Assembly (NCBI GenBank): GCA_038503065.1
Contig: JBCAMK010000003.1
Span: 3,534,001-3,598,000 of the forward strand
Direction of reading: 5' to 3'
Length of the DNA stretch: 64,000 bases
Origin: Paragyromitra xinjiangensis
Lineage: Eukaryota; Ascomycota; Pezizomycetes; Pezizales; Discinaceae
In this document: positions 1-12,500 of the stretch, one piece after another
Layout of the letters: each line of letters starts with the position of its first letter
How positions within the stretch are numbered: the first letter of the stretch is position 1
Notes under the pieces: model-generated
Databases searched by the model: none
Seen by the model: only the letters and a program-made list of their open reading frames with translations
What the model was told of the DNA's origin: nothing
Made by a program: the position numbers and the translations under genes

Positions 1-3000
1 TGTCGTCTTCTAATGCTTGGCGGCCTTGTGGGTGACTTTGGTTCACCTTCTCTATCACCCCAAGCCTCCTAGGAAATAAAGGTGTTAGTTTTTAAATCCC
101 TTTGATAGGATAAAGGCGTAAACCTACGTATATATCGGCCTTTTTAGTTCCGCCCTCCCCCTTCCCCCTGTTTTCCGGCGCTTGGTATCCTCCCCCCCCG
201 AATATGATATGTTCTGAGCTTGCGTTGGGACTCTCAATCTGACTGCCTGCCCGTCTCAAAGACGGCGGGGCAGGACGCCTTCGTTCACCTCTTTTTAAGA
301 AATCCATCTTTTTATCAGTTAATAATCTCGCTTTTGGGTTTGTGACTGATTGGCCGGGAATTGGGGTTAATTTGCGGACAGGTTGGACTGCAAGACGTGC
401 AAGTAAGTCTTCAGCAGATATAAAACTCTGGTCTATTGCTGAAGTTGATTTTCCTGTATTGGCTTTACTACCGTCCTCGGATTTGCGTTCAGGGATAGCA
501 GGAAGGTTAGGTTTGATAGTATTGGTGGTATTGGTAGGTAAGGCAAGATTACCGGTTTCGTTAGGTAATCTTATGGGCGCCTTTCCTGGATAGGAGTCAA
601 GCTTTCTTTCTGGAAGGTGGAAGTTCGATTGGGTATCTGTAGGAGATTTTTGCCTGCCCACGAAAGGATCTGATATAACTCGCTTGCTTGAAGGACCACC
701 GAAAAGACTTTTGTAGGTTTTGTTGAAAGTACCTTCTTTTGAAGATTCTAGGTTTTTGGTTTCTTCGATAACTTTTCCGGATGTCAGATCCTCTGCAACT
801 TCTGAGAGATTTTTGAAGAGCACTGAATCGCGCTCGCGTGTCCCAGGAATAACAGGTGAAGATGCACGGTCGCTGTGGCTGATGACTGTTCGAAGCGAAT
901 CGTATGAATTTTGTGTTTGCAGGCTTCCTTTTTGGGATGCACCGTCTTCAGGCCTAATTGGATCCGAATTGTAAACGCTGGCCCCAATAGAATCTTTTTG
1001 TGGCTTTTTTCCGTCTGATATTTGGTAGGATGGATCTACTTCAGCTAGGGCCTTTAGGTTAGAGATCAAGTCTAGACGGGAGTCGCGCACAGAACAATTA
1101 CTTATGATTGGAGGCTTAGGGTCTTGGCTAAGGGGTGAGTGTAGATCGCCGATTTGTACTTCGATCTGCGTCGGTGATGCGGTGACAGCCCTAACCGAAA
1201 CTTCGGTTATGGTTTCAGGGTTAGAAGATGAACCTTCGGCTTCTCGGTCTTGTAACTCTGAAACCTGGCTGACAAGAGACTGGACAGAAGATTTTAATGC
1301 TAAATGATTGGTGAGTAATTTGTCTAATAAGATAGGCAAATCAAACTGCGCTTACATTTTGGAAGAACGGGGGTGGGTAGAGGGACTCCGGCGTCACTAT
1401 TAGTTGCGTATGGACTGAGTTCGGGGGAGCATATTATATCTGTAGTCGCAGGAATAGAAATCTGGCGTTTCCAAAAATCAATTGCTGATTCAAAAGAAGA
1501 TGAATGGGTAAGTGGTGGTGGTGTTATTGAGGTTTCAGAGGGTGGCGCATAGGTACTTCCAACTTGGATATTTTTCTCACTGGGGTATGTTAAAAGAGAT
1601 GGAGTTTCGAACTGTGATTGAGTGACTGCAAGAGATTTATCGTGTGATCGGGAAGAGTCTTGGAAGAAGATGGGTGTTTCCTCTGCAAGATGTACCTGGA
1701 GAGGCAACCCTTGCGAGAGGGAAACTGGTCTAATTGCTTCTGTGCAAAGGAGAGGAGTTGTGGATTCGGCTTGTAATGTTGGGTGGGAGTTTGTGGTTTT
1801 TTTTTCAAGTGAGGACCCGGCGGCAGGGATGGGCGTTTCGGTGGGTGGTGTGTCGGGAGATTTGAGATTTAGTGAAAAGGATTGGATTGCTTGGTGGTTG
1901 GTGGTAGTTCGAAATGAAAGATCCTCGGCGTTCTCAGTATTATATGGGCTGGTAATCTTTTTTTTTGGTACTGGGGCGGCTTCCTCGGAAGGGACAGATG
2001 GTTGAATAGGTAAAAGGGGTAATCTACCGGTAGATTTCTCGTTATCGTCGCTAAATTTGGTGGTTTTGTTTTCTATTGTAGTAATGACAGTCTTTGTAGA
2101 CTAGTTAGTAGATGATCATGCCATAAAATAGGTGAATACTCACATTCTCTTTAGAGCCATGATCATCTCCCTCATGCTCAATCCCTATTCCGGATAACAG
2201 TTAGCTTTTGAATTGCCGAGCAATCCAAGAAAGTGGACTCCGACCCTCTTCGCCCTTTTCGCCACCATCTTCCGCCGGCGCGTCAACTCCGATCGACGGC
2301 AGGGAGCGACGCCGATTATCTTTTTCAGTCGCTTTAGGATCATAGGCGGATTCATCGAACTCATCGATATCAACTGGACCACTAATCTGGGGGAAAAATC
2401 GCTGGGTTGGGGAATCAGTCGCGCCTAGAACGTTTTTGGATCTTGATGTGCCAGGAAACATCGGGCTACGCAATCCTACTTGAGCGACTGGGATTGCTTG
2501 AATAGTTCCGTCCCCGAACGATGACATGCCTGGGTCTTCGTCCTCCGGGTCATCAGTTGTCTGAGATGCATTGGTGTCGTTGAGGGGTGAAGTATCAAGC
2601 CCTAGCTGAAGAGAAACGCCACCGGGATATTTATTTCCTGTAGCCGGATCTGGTGACAAAAGGGGGAGATCTCGAAGGGTGCTAGATGGCAAGCGTAGAT
2701 GTTCGACGTCTACCCTCTTATTCGAGCGGCTGTGAGGAAATTTTGGAGTAGTTTCCGTGGGAGGATCTACTACAAACTTCGGGGTACTTGGTCGCGAGGA
2801 AGACTCATCCAGTGGAAGTGAAGGTAGATCTTCAAGTGGTTTTGTTGTTGAAAAATGTGAGGACGAATCTACTGGGGGAAGTGGAGCCGTGATGATTAAC
2901 TCGGGCGAAACTTTTTTTCCAATCTCCGATTCCTGCTTAGCGAATGCATCTTCTCCCTCTGTTTGACTATGTAGGCTAGGCGATGGCCCCTGAATATTTG

Positions 3001-6000
3001 AATGACCTGGACGTTTGTCAGTCACTGGGTCTTCGACCACTGGTTTTATAACATCTCGAGTGCTTTCTGATGATGATAGTTTGGTTGGCGGTAAAGCTGA
3101 GGATTCGACCTCCTGATAATGATTCTCTTTCGTACCCGCGACCAATTCCGCCAATATTGATTTGTCCGCCGTTGGGGATTCGTGACGATCTCTAGCGACG
3201 GTTTTCACATTATCTAGGCGGTCTACCTCAGGAATTGTAGGCAACAAATCCCCTCTAAAGCTAAAATCAGTGGTGTTGCCATGGGCCATTCAAAGAAATC
3301 GTCTTACCGTTCCAAATTTTCGTTGATAACACCTGTCTCTGCATGCTCGCCGCTCTCGACTCCTTTGATCAGCCCAACACTAGCAGCTTTTTCCTCATGC
3401 GCTGATGGCGTTTTTACTTCGTTGGCTCGTGTCGCAGCGACTGGTAGGTCTGGTTGCACAGATGACTCTGTAATGGAAACTCCAGATGGCGTTTCGACAC
3501 CGTCCGAGATCTGCGCCGTCTCAGTTACGACTACGGAGGGGCCAGAGATGTCTGCTCCTTGAAGCGATCTTCTTTTCCTCGCTTCTCTCTGCCTCGCCTT
3601 CTTTGATTTCTTCTTCGATCCCTCGGAGAGACTGGCTTGCATAGGTATTGATTCATATTGTATTGCCTTTTTCCCCACAGCCTCTTCGCCTTTGCTTGTG
3701 GTGCTGTCTGGGAGTATGATGGCATTCTTAGGGTTATCTGTTGGTGCTGGAGCCTCCGCGGGAGTTTTTGATAGATTATCGGGGATGGGTTGGCTGGATA
3801 TAGGGGTGGGGTATTTTTGGATATCTTTTGATGTTGAGGTTGGGGTAGAGATGGCTGCACGTTCTGGTTGCGGCTCCTCCGTAGTGGTGTGATATTTGGT
3901 TTCATGCGGTGGAGATGGGGGGGTTTCTAGAAGAGCAATAGAAGGAGGGAATTGTTCCATACTATTATGCTGAGGTTGCTCGGTAACTGGCTCAAGCGAT
4001 GTCGAATTCTCATATTTAACTGCTGGGGTCTCGGTCTGCGACCCTGAGGACCCTGGTTGAAGGATTGGGTCGAGTTTGGGGGTTGCATTTACGGCCTTAC
4101 GAGCGTCAGCGGTAATCCTGTGTGTAGCGGCAACTCCCTCCTCGGTCTCAATGATTGTCTGCGGAGTTTCCGTGGCGGCCTCATTGCGCTCGTCAAGGAT
4201 ATTCTGACCAGAAACTGGCGGTTTGTAGAGTTGTTCGGGGCGTTCAACAAGTTCAGTTTCGTCTGAAACTTCTAATGGATAAACTTCTAATGGTAACTGT
4301 CAGCGTGTCCATCAAGGAACTGGCATGAATATGGGTTTACCTTTCTCTCTATGTTGCCTCTCTTTACCCTCCTTGCCCTCTTTTGACGGAGTCGATGACT
4401 TACTAGGGCTGGGCGGGGTACCGTCTCGTTCTAGTGGGGTACCCACCGCCCCAACGAGCTCAGATTCAACCTCCGACTGAGTAACAGTTGGCGAAGAAGG
4501 CTGAGCTTGGTCTGCTGACTGCCCGAGTGTAATTGAGATCGTAGTTGATTCGGATTGCTCTAAGGATAGTTCCTTGGGTTCCTCTTGCGCGACCTGAATT
4601 ATCTCTCCTTTGGGGATGTCCCGTTGCAATTCTGGTTCGATATTATCTGCGCTACTAACCTGGGGTTTTTTGTCTACTGGATTGATAAAGACAATGTCTG
4701 ATGAGGGGAGTTCAGCTGATTCTTTGGAGGCAAGAGAGAGTGTAAGCGTTTCGGGTTGCTCTAAAAATATTTCTTCAAGCTCCCTTTCTCCTTTGCCCCC
4801 AGAAACCCCTCCCCCCAGCGCGCCTCCCTGCAATCCCGACCCAATATCTAACGCCTCTTGATGCCCTCTATTTTGTAGGTGATCGTACTTGGGGACCGAT
4901 GAGGAGAGTTTTGCAGATTCTTCGAAGGTGGGGGAGTTTAGAAGCATTACGGATGATTCTGGTTCTGAGGCTTTATGATCTGCCTCTTCTTGTCTATTCT
5001 TTCCATTTGGTATATGCTGCGGCTCAGAAACTACCTTTTCAACATCGACAGCGGTAGTTTGTGATGAGGAAATAAAATCGATAGGTGATGAAAGAGGACC
5101 TATTTGACTTGCTAGCTGTCCAACAATAGGTGAAACTGGAGGACTTGTGGAGAGTCCGGGAGCATCGGAGGCTTCTGCCTGGAGCTGTTCGGTCTGTTCA
5201 AGTGGGGCATCTTGTGATTTAGGCCTGAGATCCTTACCTTCCCTAGCCTCGGGTTCGGTTTTAGATAAAGTGATAATTGGTGAAGGGGAATCAAGTTGAT
5301 CTATTGCATGGCCGGAACTAGGTGTCTCGGAAGGTTTCTGTTTCGCAAAAACTGGCTCCCGGGTTTCTTTGTATCTAGACCTCTCAGAAACGTACTGATC
5401 CTCGTATCCCGGCAGGCTATTCTCGATCGGAAGGGATGGTTCCAAAAAAACTCCATCCATAGGGCTAATTTCCTCTTCGGATTGACTATCTTGATGAGGC
5501 TCCGATCCGAGGGCCGCTACTTCTTCTATATCTATTTGCATATCCGGAACGTAGGTCGTTCCGATATTTGGTGAAAGAAGTCCTATCTGGTCGACGAGAT
5601 GCCCGGGATTTCCCGGAGCTGAAGAAGCTGAAGAAACTTCAAGCTCCGCTGAGGCTAGTCTTTCAATTTTTTCTTGTTTAGCTTCATCTTGCATCCTTGT
5701 CTCAATTTCGTCCGAAACAAGATGATTCTCTAGACTTTCGAGACCAATAGGCAGTTCCAAAATTGCACCTTCCCCCTGCGAAAGATCCTCTCCTTCAGTC
5801 TGTAGGGATTCTGGTCCGGCAGTCACCTCGGTTTCAGCTTCAGTAGGTGTCGGGCTGTTTTGTCGAGGGGTAGTAGACATGGGAAACTCCACTGGTTCCA
5901 CTGACCATTCATCGGCATCAGTAGCCAAAGGAAGGGTAAGCTCTGCAGGCTGTTCACGGATTAGCTCCTGGGTTTCCACATCAACATTCCCGACTTCTTT

Positions 6001-6525
6001 TTCCTTCTCTTCCGATGTAGATTTTTCTTTAGCCAGAGTCTCTCGAACGGAGGTTTCTACGACGGCCTCTCCTTCGCGTGTAATAATATCTTTTCCCTCC
6101 CTTGTTATAGATCCCTCTTTAGTCAAAACCCCTCCACTAACAATTGAGGACCCCAAATTGACCCCTTCACCTTGTGTGCCAATTTCCTCTGTTTTCTCTC
6201 TGGCTGAGACAGTTGATTCCATACCGTTTTGTATGCCGTCCAAAGGCATTACCTGTTCGAACGCTCCATCAGCGATCGATCGCCCACGCAAAACAAAAGG
6301 CATCTCAGCACCCACAGATATCTCCGGGGATAGAACCATAGGCTCCTCCATCTCAACGCCTTGTTGATTTAACTCTATTTCCCATTCTTCGACCCTCTTT
6401 TCTTCGTTGTCAAGTTTATTACTGGGCACTTCCGCCTCCTCTTGCGCCTTGCCAGCGCTATCTGTTTCTGTTTCAGAGGTTTCCAAATTTTTTGCAGATT
6501 CAATTTCCGTGTTTGGCACGATTGG
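1..6525 (-). other. Leashin-like exons 5-11: acidic tail region with short exons
   Basis: Exons 5 (6525-4341), 6 (4286-3308), 7 (3260-about 2245), 8 (2184-2144), 9 (2091-1356), 10 (1299-128) and 11 (68-1) keep one reading frame through introns of 54, 47, 60, 52, 56 and 59 nt. Exon 5 is Glu-rich. Exon 6 holds a basic KKKSKKARQREARKRR cluster, a possible nuclear-type or nucleic-acid-binding basic patch. Exon 8 is only 41 nt (IEHEGDDHGSKEN) but is fixed by phase on both sides. Its upstream donor is weak: GTCGGA at 2244 or GTCCAC at 2238, both phase 1. Exon 11 is still open at base 1. Confidence 0.65.
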
Positions 6526-9500
6526 CTAATAGTTTATTAGGAAATGTAGAATCTAAACTTAATGGATTCACTACTCACATTAATCTCCAAAGGAGGAAGC
6601 TCATATATAGGCTTCTGGGGAGGCTCCCATTGAGCAGGTAATATTGCTTCAAACTCGTCTGTGATGGGCTCCTCTAGAATATCCGAGATGTTGGTTGTAA
6701 TTGAAGATGATGGGCGTTCGTCTGCTTCAACCACTTCAACCACCAGTGGGTCTGTTGAGACCAGGAGTGGGGAAGCCGCATTGACCTTAGGTGGGGGCAG
6801 AACTTCCAGTTTTGAAACAGAGTCCGTACCGCCCATATGAAGTGATGGCAGCTGAATACCCTCTATCGAGAAACGACGAGTGACTGACTCAATCTCAGAC
6901 TGCGTTAGACCTGTAGTATCCAGCGATGGCGTATCAGTTGGAAGCACTGAGGCTATTTCTGACACCGCATTCGCTATTGTTTCAACTGAGACTGCTAGAG
7001 AGGTAACTGTGAGATCTTCTGGCTCCGGAAGATAGCTTGGATCGTACGCTTGTAAACTATTATCTACTCCTGGAACGTCAAAAATCGCATGTTTATTTAT
7101 AGCGATGGGTGGGGAAGTTGGAATTTCCTCGGACGATGAAGCAACTTCCGGCTCTGGGAAAGAACCTTCATTTCTTGGAGAGGATGCTTCCATTGGAGGC
7201 TGACGAGAAGCGCCTCTAGCCTCTGACTCTTGCAGAAAAATATCTTCATATTGAACCTCGTATCTAGTAAGCTGCTCGGAGGATAATTCTGGAATTGAGT
7301 AATCATGTTCTTTCCTTTGTTTTCTAGGTGTGATAGATGGCGAAGAGGCTGGCAATGTTGGAGCTGATTTAGACGCAAGGTTAATGTCTGCCACAGGTGT
7401 GTAAACTCTTAATGGCTGATCTAATTGAGCACCCATATCCTTAGAGGGCGACGCCTCGATAGCTGTTGTCCCTGAATCCGTCGCTGAGGAGATTTGGTAT
7501 TCTGCAGCAGGTGACTGATCCCCGGCTGGCAGCAACGTTTCGCTTTGGCGAGACTCTGGGAAAATTTTCGGGGTCACAGTTGATAAAGAACTCGACGGTG
7601 AATCAATTAGAGCGACAACTTCCGGTTCTATTGTGAAAGCATAAGAATTAGATGATAATTGAGGTTGATCTACAAGGTCTGAAAGTGACAGCCTGCTCTG
7701 CGGGATCTGTAAATCATCACTTAAAACTATAGCCTCAAAGGTTGGTGATGTCGGGTTAATCGCATTTGAAATCTCATGTTGCACTATAGGTGATGTGGAT
7801 CCTAAGGACTGTAGATCTTGCACAGGCGATAGTGGTTCATCCTGAGGCGGTTCTGGGAGGCCATTCTGAACTGCCATCAAAATCGCTGGTGAACCTGAGG
7901 TGCTCACAGGAAGAACTCGAAAGTATTCATCTTTATCCGTAGTGGAAGGTGATCTGCTAGCGGCCGAATCAGATAATTCTTCAGGGATTGGCGACAGAGA
8001 CACATGGTCTCTGACGGGCAACTCGGAAAATTCAAAAGGTGCCTGTGGTAAATCGTACGGTGAATTGGGATCGCTTGAGGGTAGCTGTGGAAGATCGCTA
8101 AAAATCGTGGGCAAGAGAGTAGGTGATGCTGGACTACTTAGAGGAGAGCTTGCAAGGGACTTCTTGTCCTCAGCAACAACTGAAGGTGATCTACTGACGG
8201 TTGTTTGTGTTAACTCATTGATAGTCGACACAGACGAAACCGGGAACGATTCTGGAAGCTCGGCTAAGGCTTCAGGCAGATCAGATTCTGGCTCGAACCT
8301 ACTGGCTGATAGCTGCGGGGACGAAGGCTGAGAGACCAAAGCAGGGATTTCCATCTCCGGTTCTACCAGTTCAGTAACTTTGATTGATAGGGATGACGAG
8401 TTACTACCGGGAAATATCGCCAGCGAGTCGAGACCTTGCTCGGAGGCCGCAACCGGAGATGCTGGAACGCTCAAGGGCCGGGAGCTCGAGTTTTTTTTTG
8501 AGCCTACAACGAAGGAAGCTGAATCGTTCATAGCGTGCGGAAGTGATTCCTCTTGGGCAGAGACCAGGGCAGTTGGCGAGGAGGGACTACTAGGTGGCAG
8601 TCCTGGCAAAACCTCTGGGCCATCATACGAAAATCTCGCGTCTAGCTGAGGTAACTCTGGCTGGGCAACCTCTATTTCAACTTGAAGGGCATCTGGCAGT
8701 GATAGTTGGTAAGGAACTGGTTCCTGGAGATGTGGTGATGATTGGCCACTCGATGAAGATTTTGTTGGAAAAGAGGGTGGAATTTGAGGTTCGCTTGATG
8801 GGAATGAAGAGAAGTCATGTGGGATAGCAAATAAAGAGACAGCTTCATGAATCGGTCGTTGTAAATCCTCAGAGAATTCCTCGGGGGGAACAGAGCGATC
8901 CTCGAACAAGAAATCTCTTGGTTGTGACTGCCCATCCTGTAGAACCGGAGGTTCCTTGGAGAACTGATGTTCTACGGGAGATTGCTGGAGTTGAATAAGG
9001 GGAAGTGGAAGGGCTAATAAACCTTCCGATACCTCTACAGGTATGTTAGTAGACGAAGGAGAGCTTGTCTGCAAAGAAGCTTCCTCGGCGGATTCTTGAT
9101 CCTCGTAGATAGGAGAGAGAGGAAGACGAGCTTGCAAATGGGGCAAATCTTCAGAAACACCGGATCCCTGGTGAGTTGAAATTACCTCACTCGAGACCAT
9201 TGAGGACTGTGCTTCGGCTATCGTGGAGGTGGATGCATTTTCGGAGATGAATAAAGTGTGTTCTGGAGGGGTAGAGGACATATGGGTAGACACGGCTGAG
9301 GCGCGAATAGCAGGAGAGGACTCCTTAGCTTCTGATGGAGATTGGCTTCCAGGGGCATCAACCGGAACATATCCCAAGGCTTCGCTCAAAGGGCTCGAAG
9401 AGGAAACAGAAGTTTCTTCAGGGATCGAAAAAAGACCTTCAGACGGGTCCAAGCTGGCATGGGGCAGTGAACTAATCCCAGGTGTGTTTAGGGGTTCCTG

Positions 9501-12500
9501 GGCGCGATCGGTAGGAGCTGATTCTTCGATCTCTGATAGGAGAGAAGGTTCCCTAAAAGCCTCGGGGATAGTTTCCATCGATGATTTGCTCTGGGGAGGT
9601 GGAGAGGGCTGGGACACTTCAATGGTGGGGGAAATGGGAGGTTCGTTGATGGGAGTAGGAGAATGATCGTCCGGTACACTTGGGGTGATATTGGTACTTG
9701 GAAAGCCTTCTGTAGGGATAGTTGTATATTCAATTTTATGAGCTGTTTGAGGGATAGTTTCTGAAGATGGTATTTCGATTTGTGATAGAGACTGCAAACT
9801 CTTAGGAGTCTCGGCTGGAATATATGTTGAAAGATCACTCAAAGGTAGGGACAAGGTTTCCTCATGAAGCACAGGGACTTGCTTGAAGCCCGTATTCTGT
9901 GATTCAAGAGAGACGGGTTGCGGACTATAGATAGGTGAATTATTTTGAGATAGTGCCGGGAATCGTTCATAAATATCAACCGCGGCAGGGGGAAGAACTG
10001 GAGAAGGAGTGCGAGAAACAAATGAAAACGCGTCAGGAAAAAACTCTTGTTGCTGGGTCGGACTATAAACGAGGGACTTAGGTGATTCTGGCGGAAAATC
10101 CTCATAGGATGGTGGTGAGTCTCGGTCGTCGAAGATATCAGGAGGTTCGAATGATGATTGTATTTCTTCCTGCTTTTCCTTAACGTCGCTGCTCAGATCA
10201 ACTCCCTCAGAAAGAGTTAGCACCAGAGCAGAAGCAGGCTTTTCGACGCAGTTAAAAGTCTTAGCTACCTGTTCCCCGTCATGGGCGTGGGCGTGGGGAT
10301 TGGCAGAGGGCTTCACCTGTCTATCTATGTTCTGGCCTTTTTTCAATGGTAAACGAGAACCTAAACCCTTTTCAAAATCTTCCTGTCCTTCACTTTCCTC
10401 AGTTGCCCCAACAGCTGGTCTCCTTGGGAGCGATTGGCCCTCCGTCGACCAATGTTCGGTTGAACGCCTAAGCAATGGTTTCTTGTCCTGTAGCTGCCTT
10501 TCTGCTGGCCAAGTTTCCGTTGATCGCCTCTGTAGTGACTGCCTATCCAGTGACTGCCCCTCCGGTAACATCTGGTCTGTTGTCCGCCTTTCTAGCGAAT
10601 GTCTTGACTCGGTAAACTCTTCCCTAGAGCTTCCAATTTCCATTCTGCTATGATGGCTGCTCTCAATATCCTCCTTTGATATCTGCCTCCGCGACCTCCT
10701 TAAGCCCGTTTCTACTTCATCATTCCTCCCTATATGGGATTCTTCCAAGTCTCCCGCTGCCTCTACTTCCTTCCTTAGTGACTTAGACGATCTCTGTTTT
10801 AATGACATTGATCTCGATAATGGAAGTCGTGAGAGTGATGCAGTCTCTTTCCTCGTTTCTTCATCCTCGGTTACCGGAGTCGGCAGGGGAACACGTTCAG
10901 CTGCCCTCTGCTCTTCCACATCGCCTCGTGAGGTGTAGCCCCAAGTATCTTCGACCTGGTCTTGCTGTTCTAGAAACTCAGCCTGACGAAGACTAACCCC
11001 CGCGGAAGAAGAAGTGTCGTATTCACTTATATCTGTGTCGGTTCGGTTCGAATCAACGGGGCGAATCACGGCAGGTACGTCAATTGGTTTCTCCTCCACA
11101 CTGCGGGGTGGAGCCTGAGACCCTCTTTGCCCAGCCTCCTTGAACCGGCGTGCCGCTTTGAGTAATACACCAAAACTTGCCCCCCCCCGCCTAGGCCGCT
11201 CCTCAGCCTCCGGAGTAGATATTTCTGGATTAGTAGTCTCCAGGGTAGTAAAACTAGCAATTCGAGCTTCAACATGTTGCGGAAGATTGGTGTCAAAAGT
11301 CCTCTTGAAACCTTCTTTGCCTTCTGAAGGATAAGGGTCAAATTCGTCGCGGGGAGCTACAGGAGCGGAGTTTGTGCTCATGTTATCGTTGTCAACTCTC
11401 TCATAACTCGAACTCATGTCTACCTCCCTTAATGACGAAGCCCCCGACTTTTGCGGCGTAACGGTAACTTGCTCCCATTCCTCGGTATTATTCCGTGTCG
11501 GCCCGATCGGTCTATTCCTTTGCCCACCGGCCTCAGAGACAGATCTTCGATGGGAGGGCGGATTTACCAGGTCTGGTCGTGTTTGCGTAAGTGCACGCCC
11601 AACCCCAGCAGCGCCAACTTCGCCTTTGCTATCACCTTTGGGTTTACCACCCCATCCAAATACCTTCCCCCAAGTCGATACTTTCGATACTTTCGGTGAT
11701 TTATCTTTATCCAAGGTCTCGGCTTCAGATCCAATAGCCTCGTCTTCTTTAATGTCCTCGATATGTTCACGAGTATTGGTTTCCTGAGATCGGTACACAC
11801 TTTCCATTGACCTTCGTGAATGCCTTTCATTTGACTGTTCCTCTTGCCTTTCTGTGGACCACTGTTCCGTCCCTCGCCTCGGAAGGGATCGATCCTCCCG
11901 TGCCCGCCTATCTATCGCCCCATTGTCTGTTGACCGTCTTTCGAGTGGCCGTGTGTCGCGTGACTGTCTTTCTGTTGACCATTGCTCCGTCGCTCGTCTT
12001 TCTAGTGACCGCCTCGGCTCACTAAATTCCTCCCTCTGGCTCCCAAACTGCGTTCTGTCGTGAGCACCTCCAATCTCTTCCGCCCCCTCTCGCCTTCCCA
12101 ACGTTCCCAGCCCGGGTTCTTCTTCACCATTCCTTGAGCCTTGCTCTCTCCCCCTTCTCGCACTCTCGCTTCTTTTAGGCCTTGGTTCGATATCACTCGC
12201 CTCCGTTCGTATGATATTATCACCGACAACAGATGCGCCATCATGTGAACTCTCCTTTTTGCTTGAATCCGCCCTTGATCTAAAAATTCTTGACAAAGAT
12301 GAAGACCGTGATGTAGCGGGTCGCTCAACACCACTCTCCTCTCTGACTGAACCCATCATAGACCTGAAACTACTTGACAAAGATGCAGAACGAGAGGGAG
12401 GTGCAGACCGTTCAACGATAGGAGCACGGTTCTTTCGCTCTTGCGATACGGACTCTGTCGGTGGCGCGGAGTGGGAAGGAAGAGGCTCCTTGGGTGGAGA

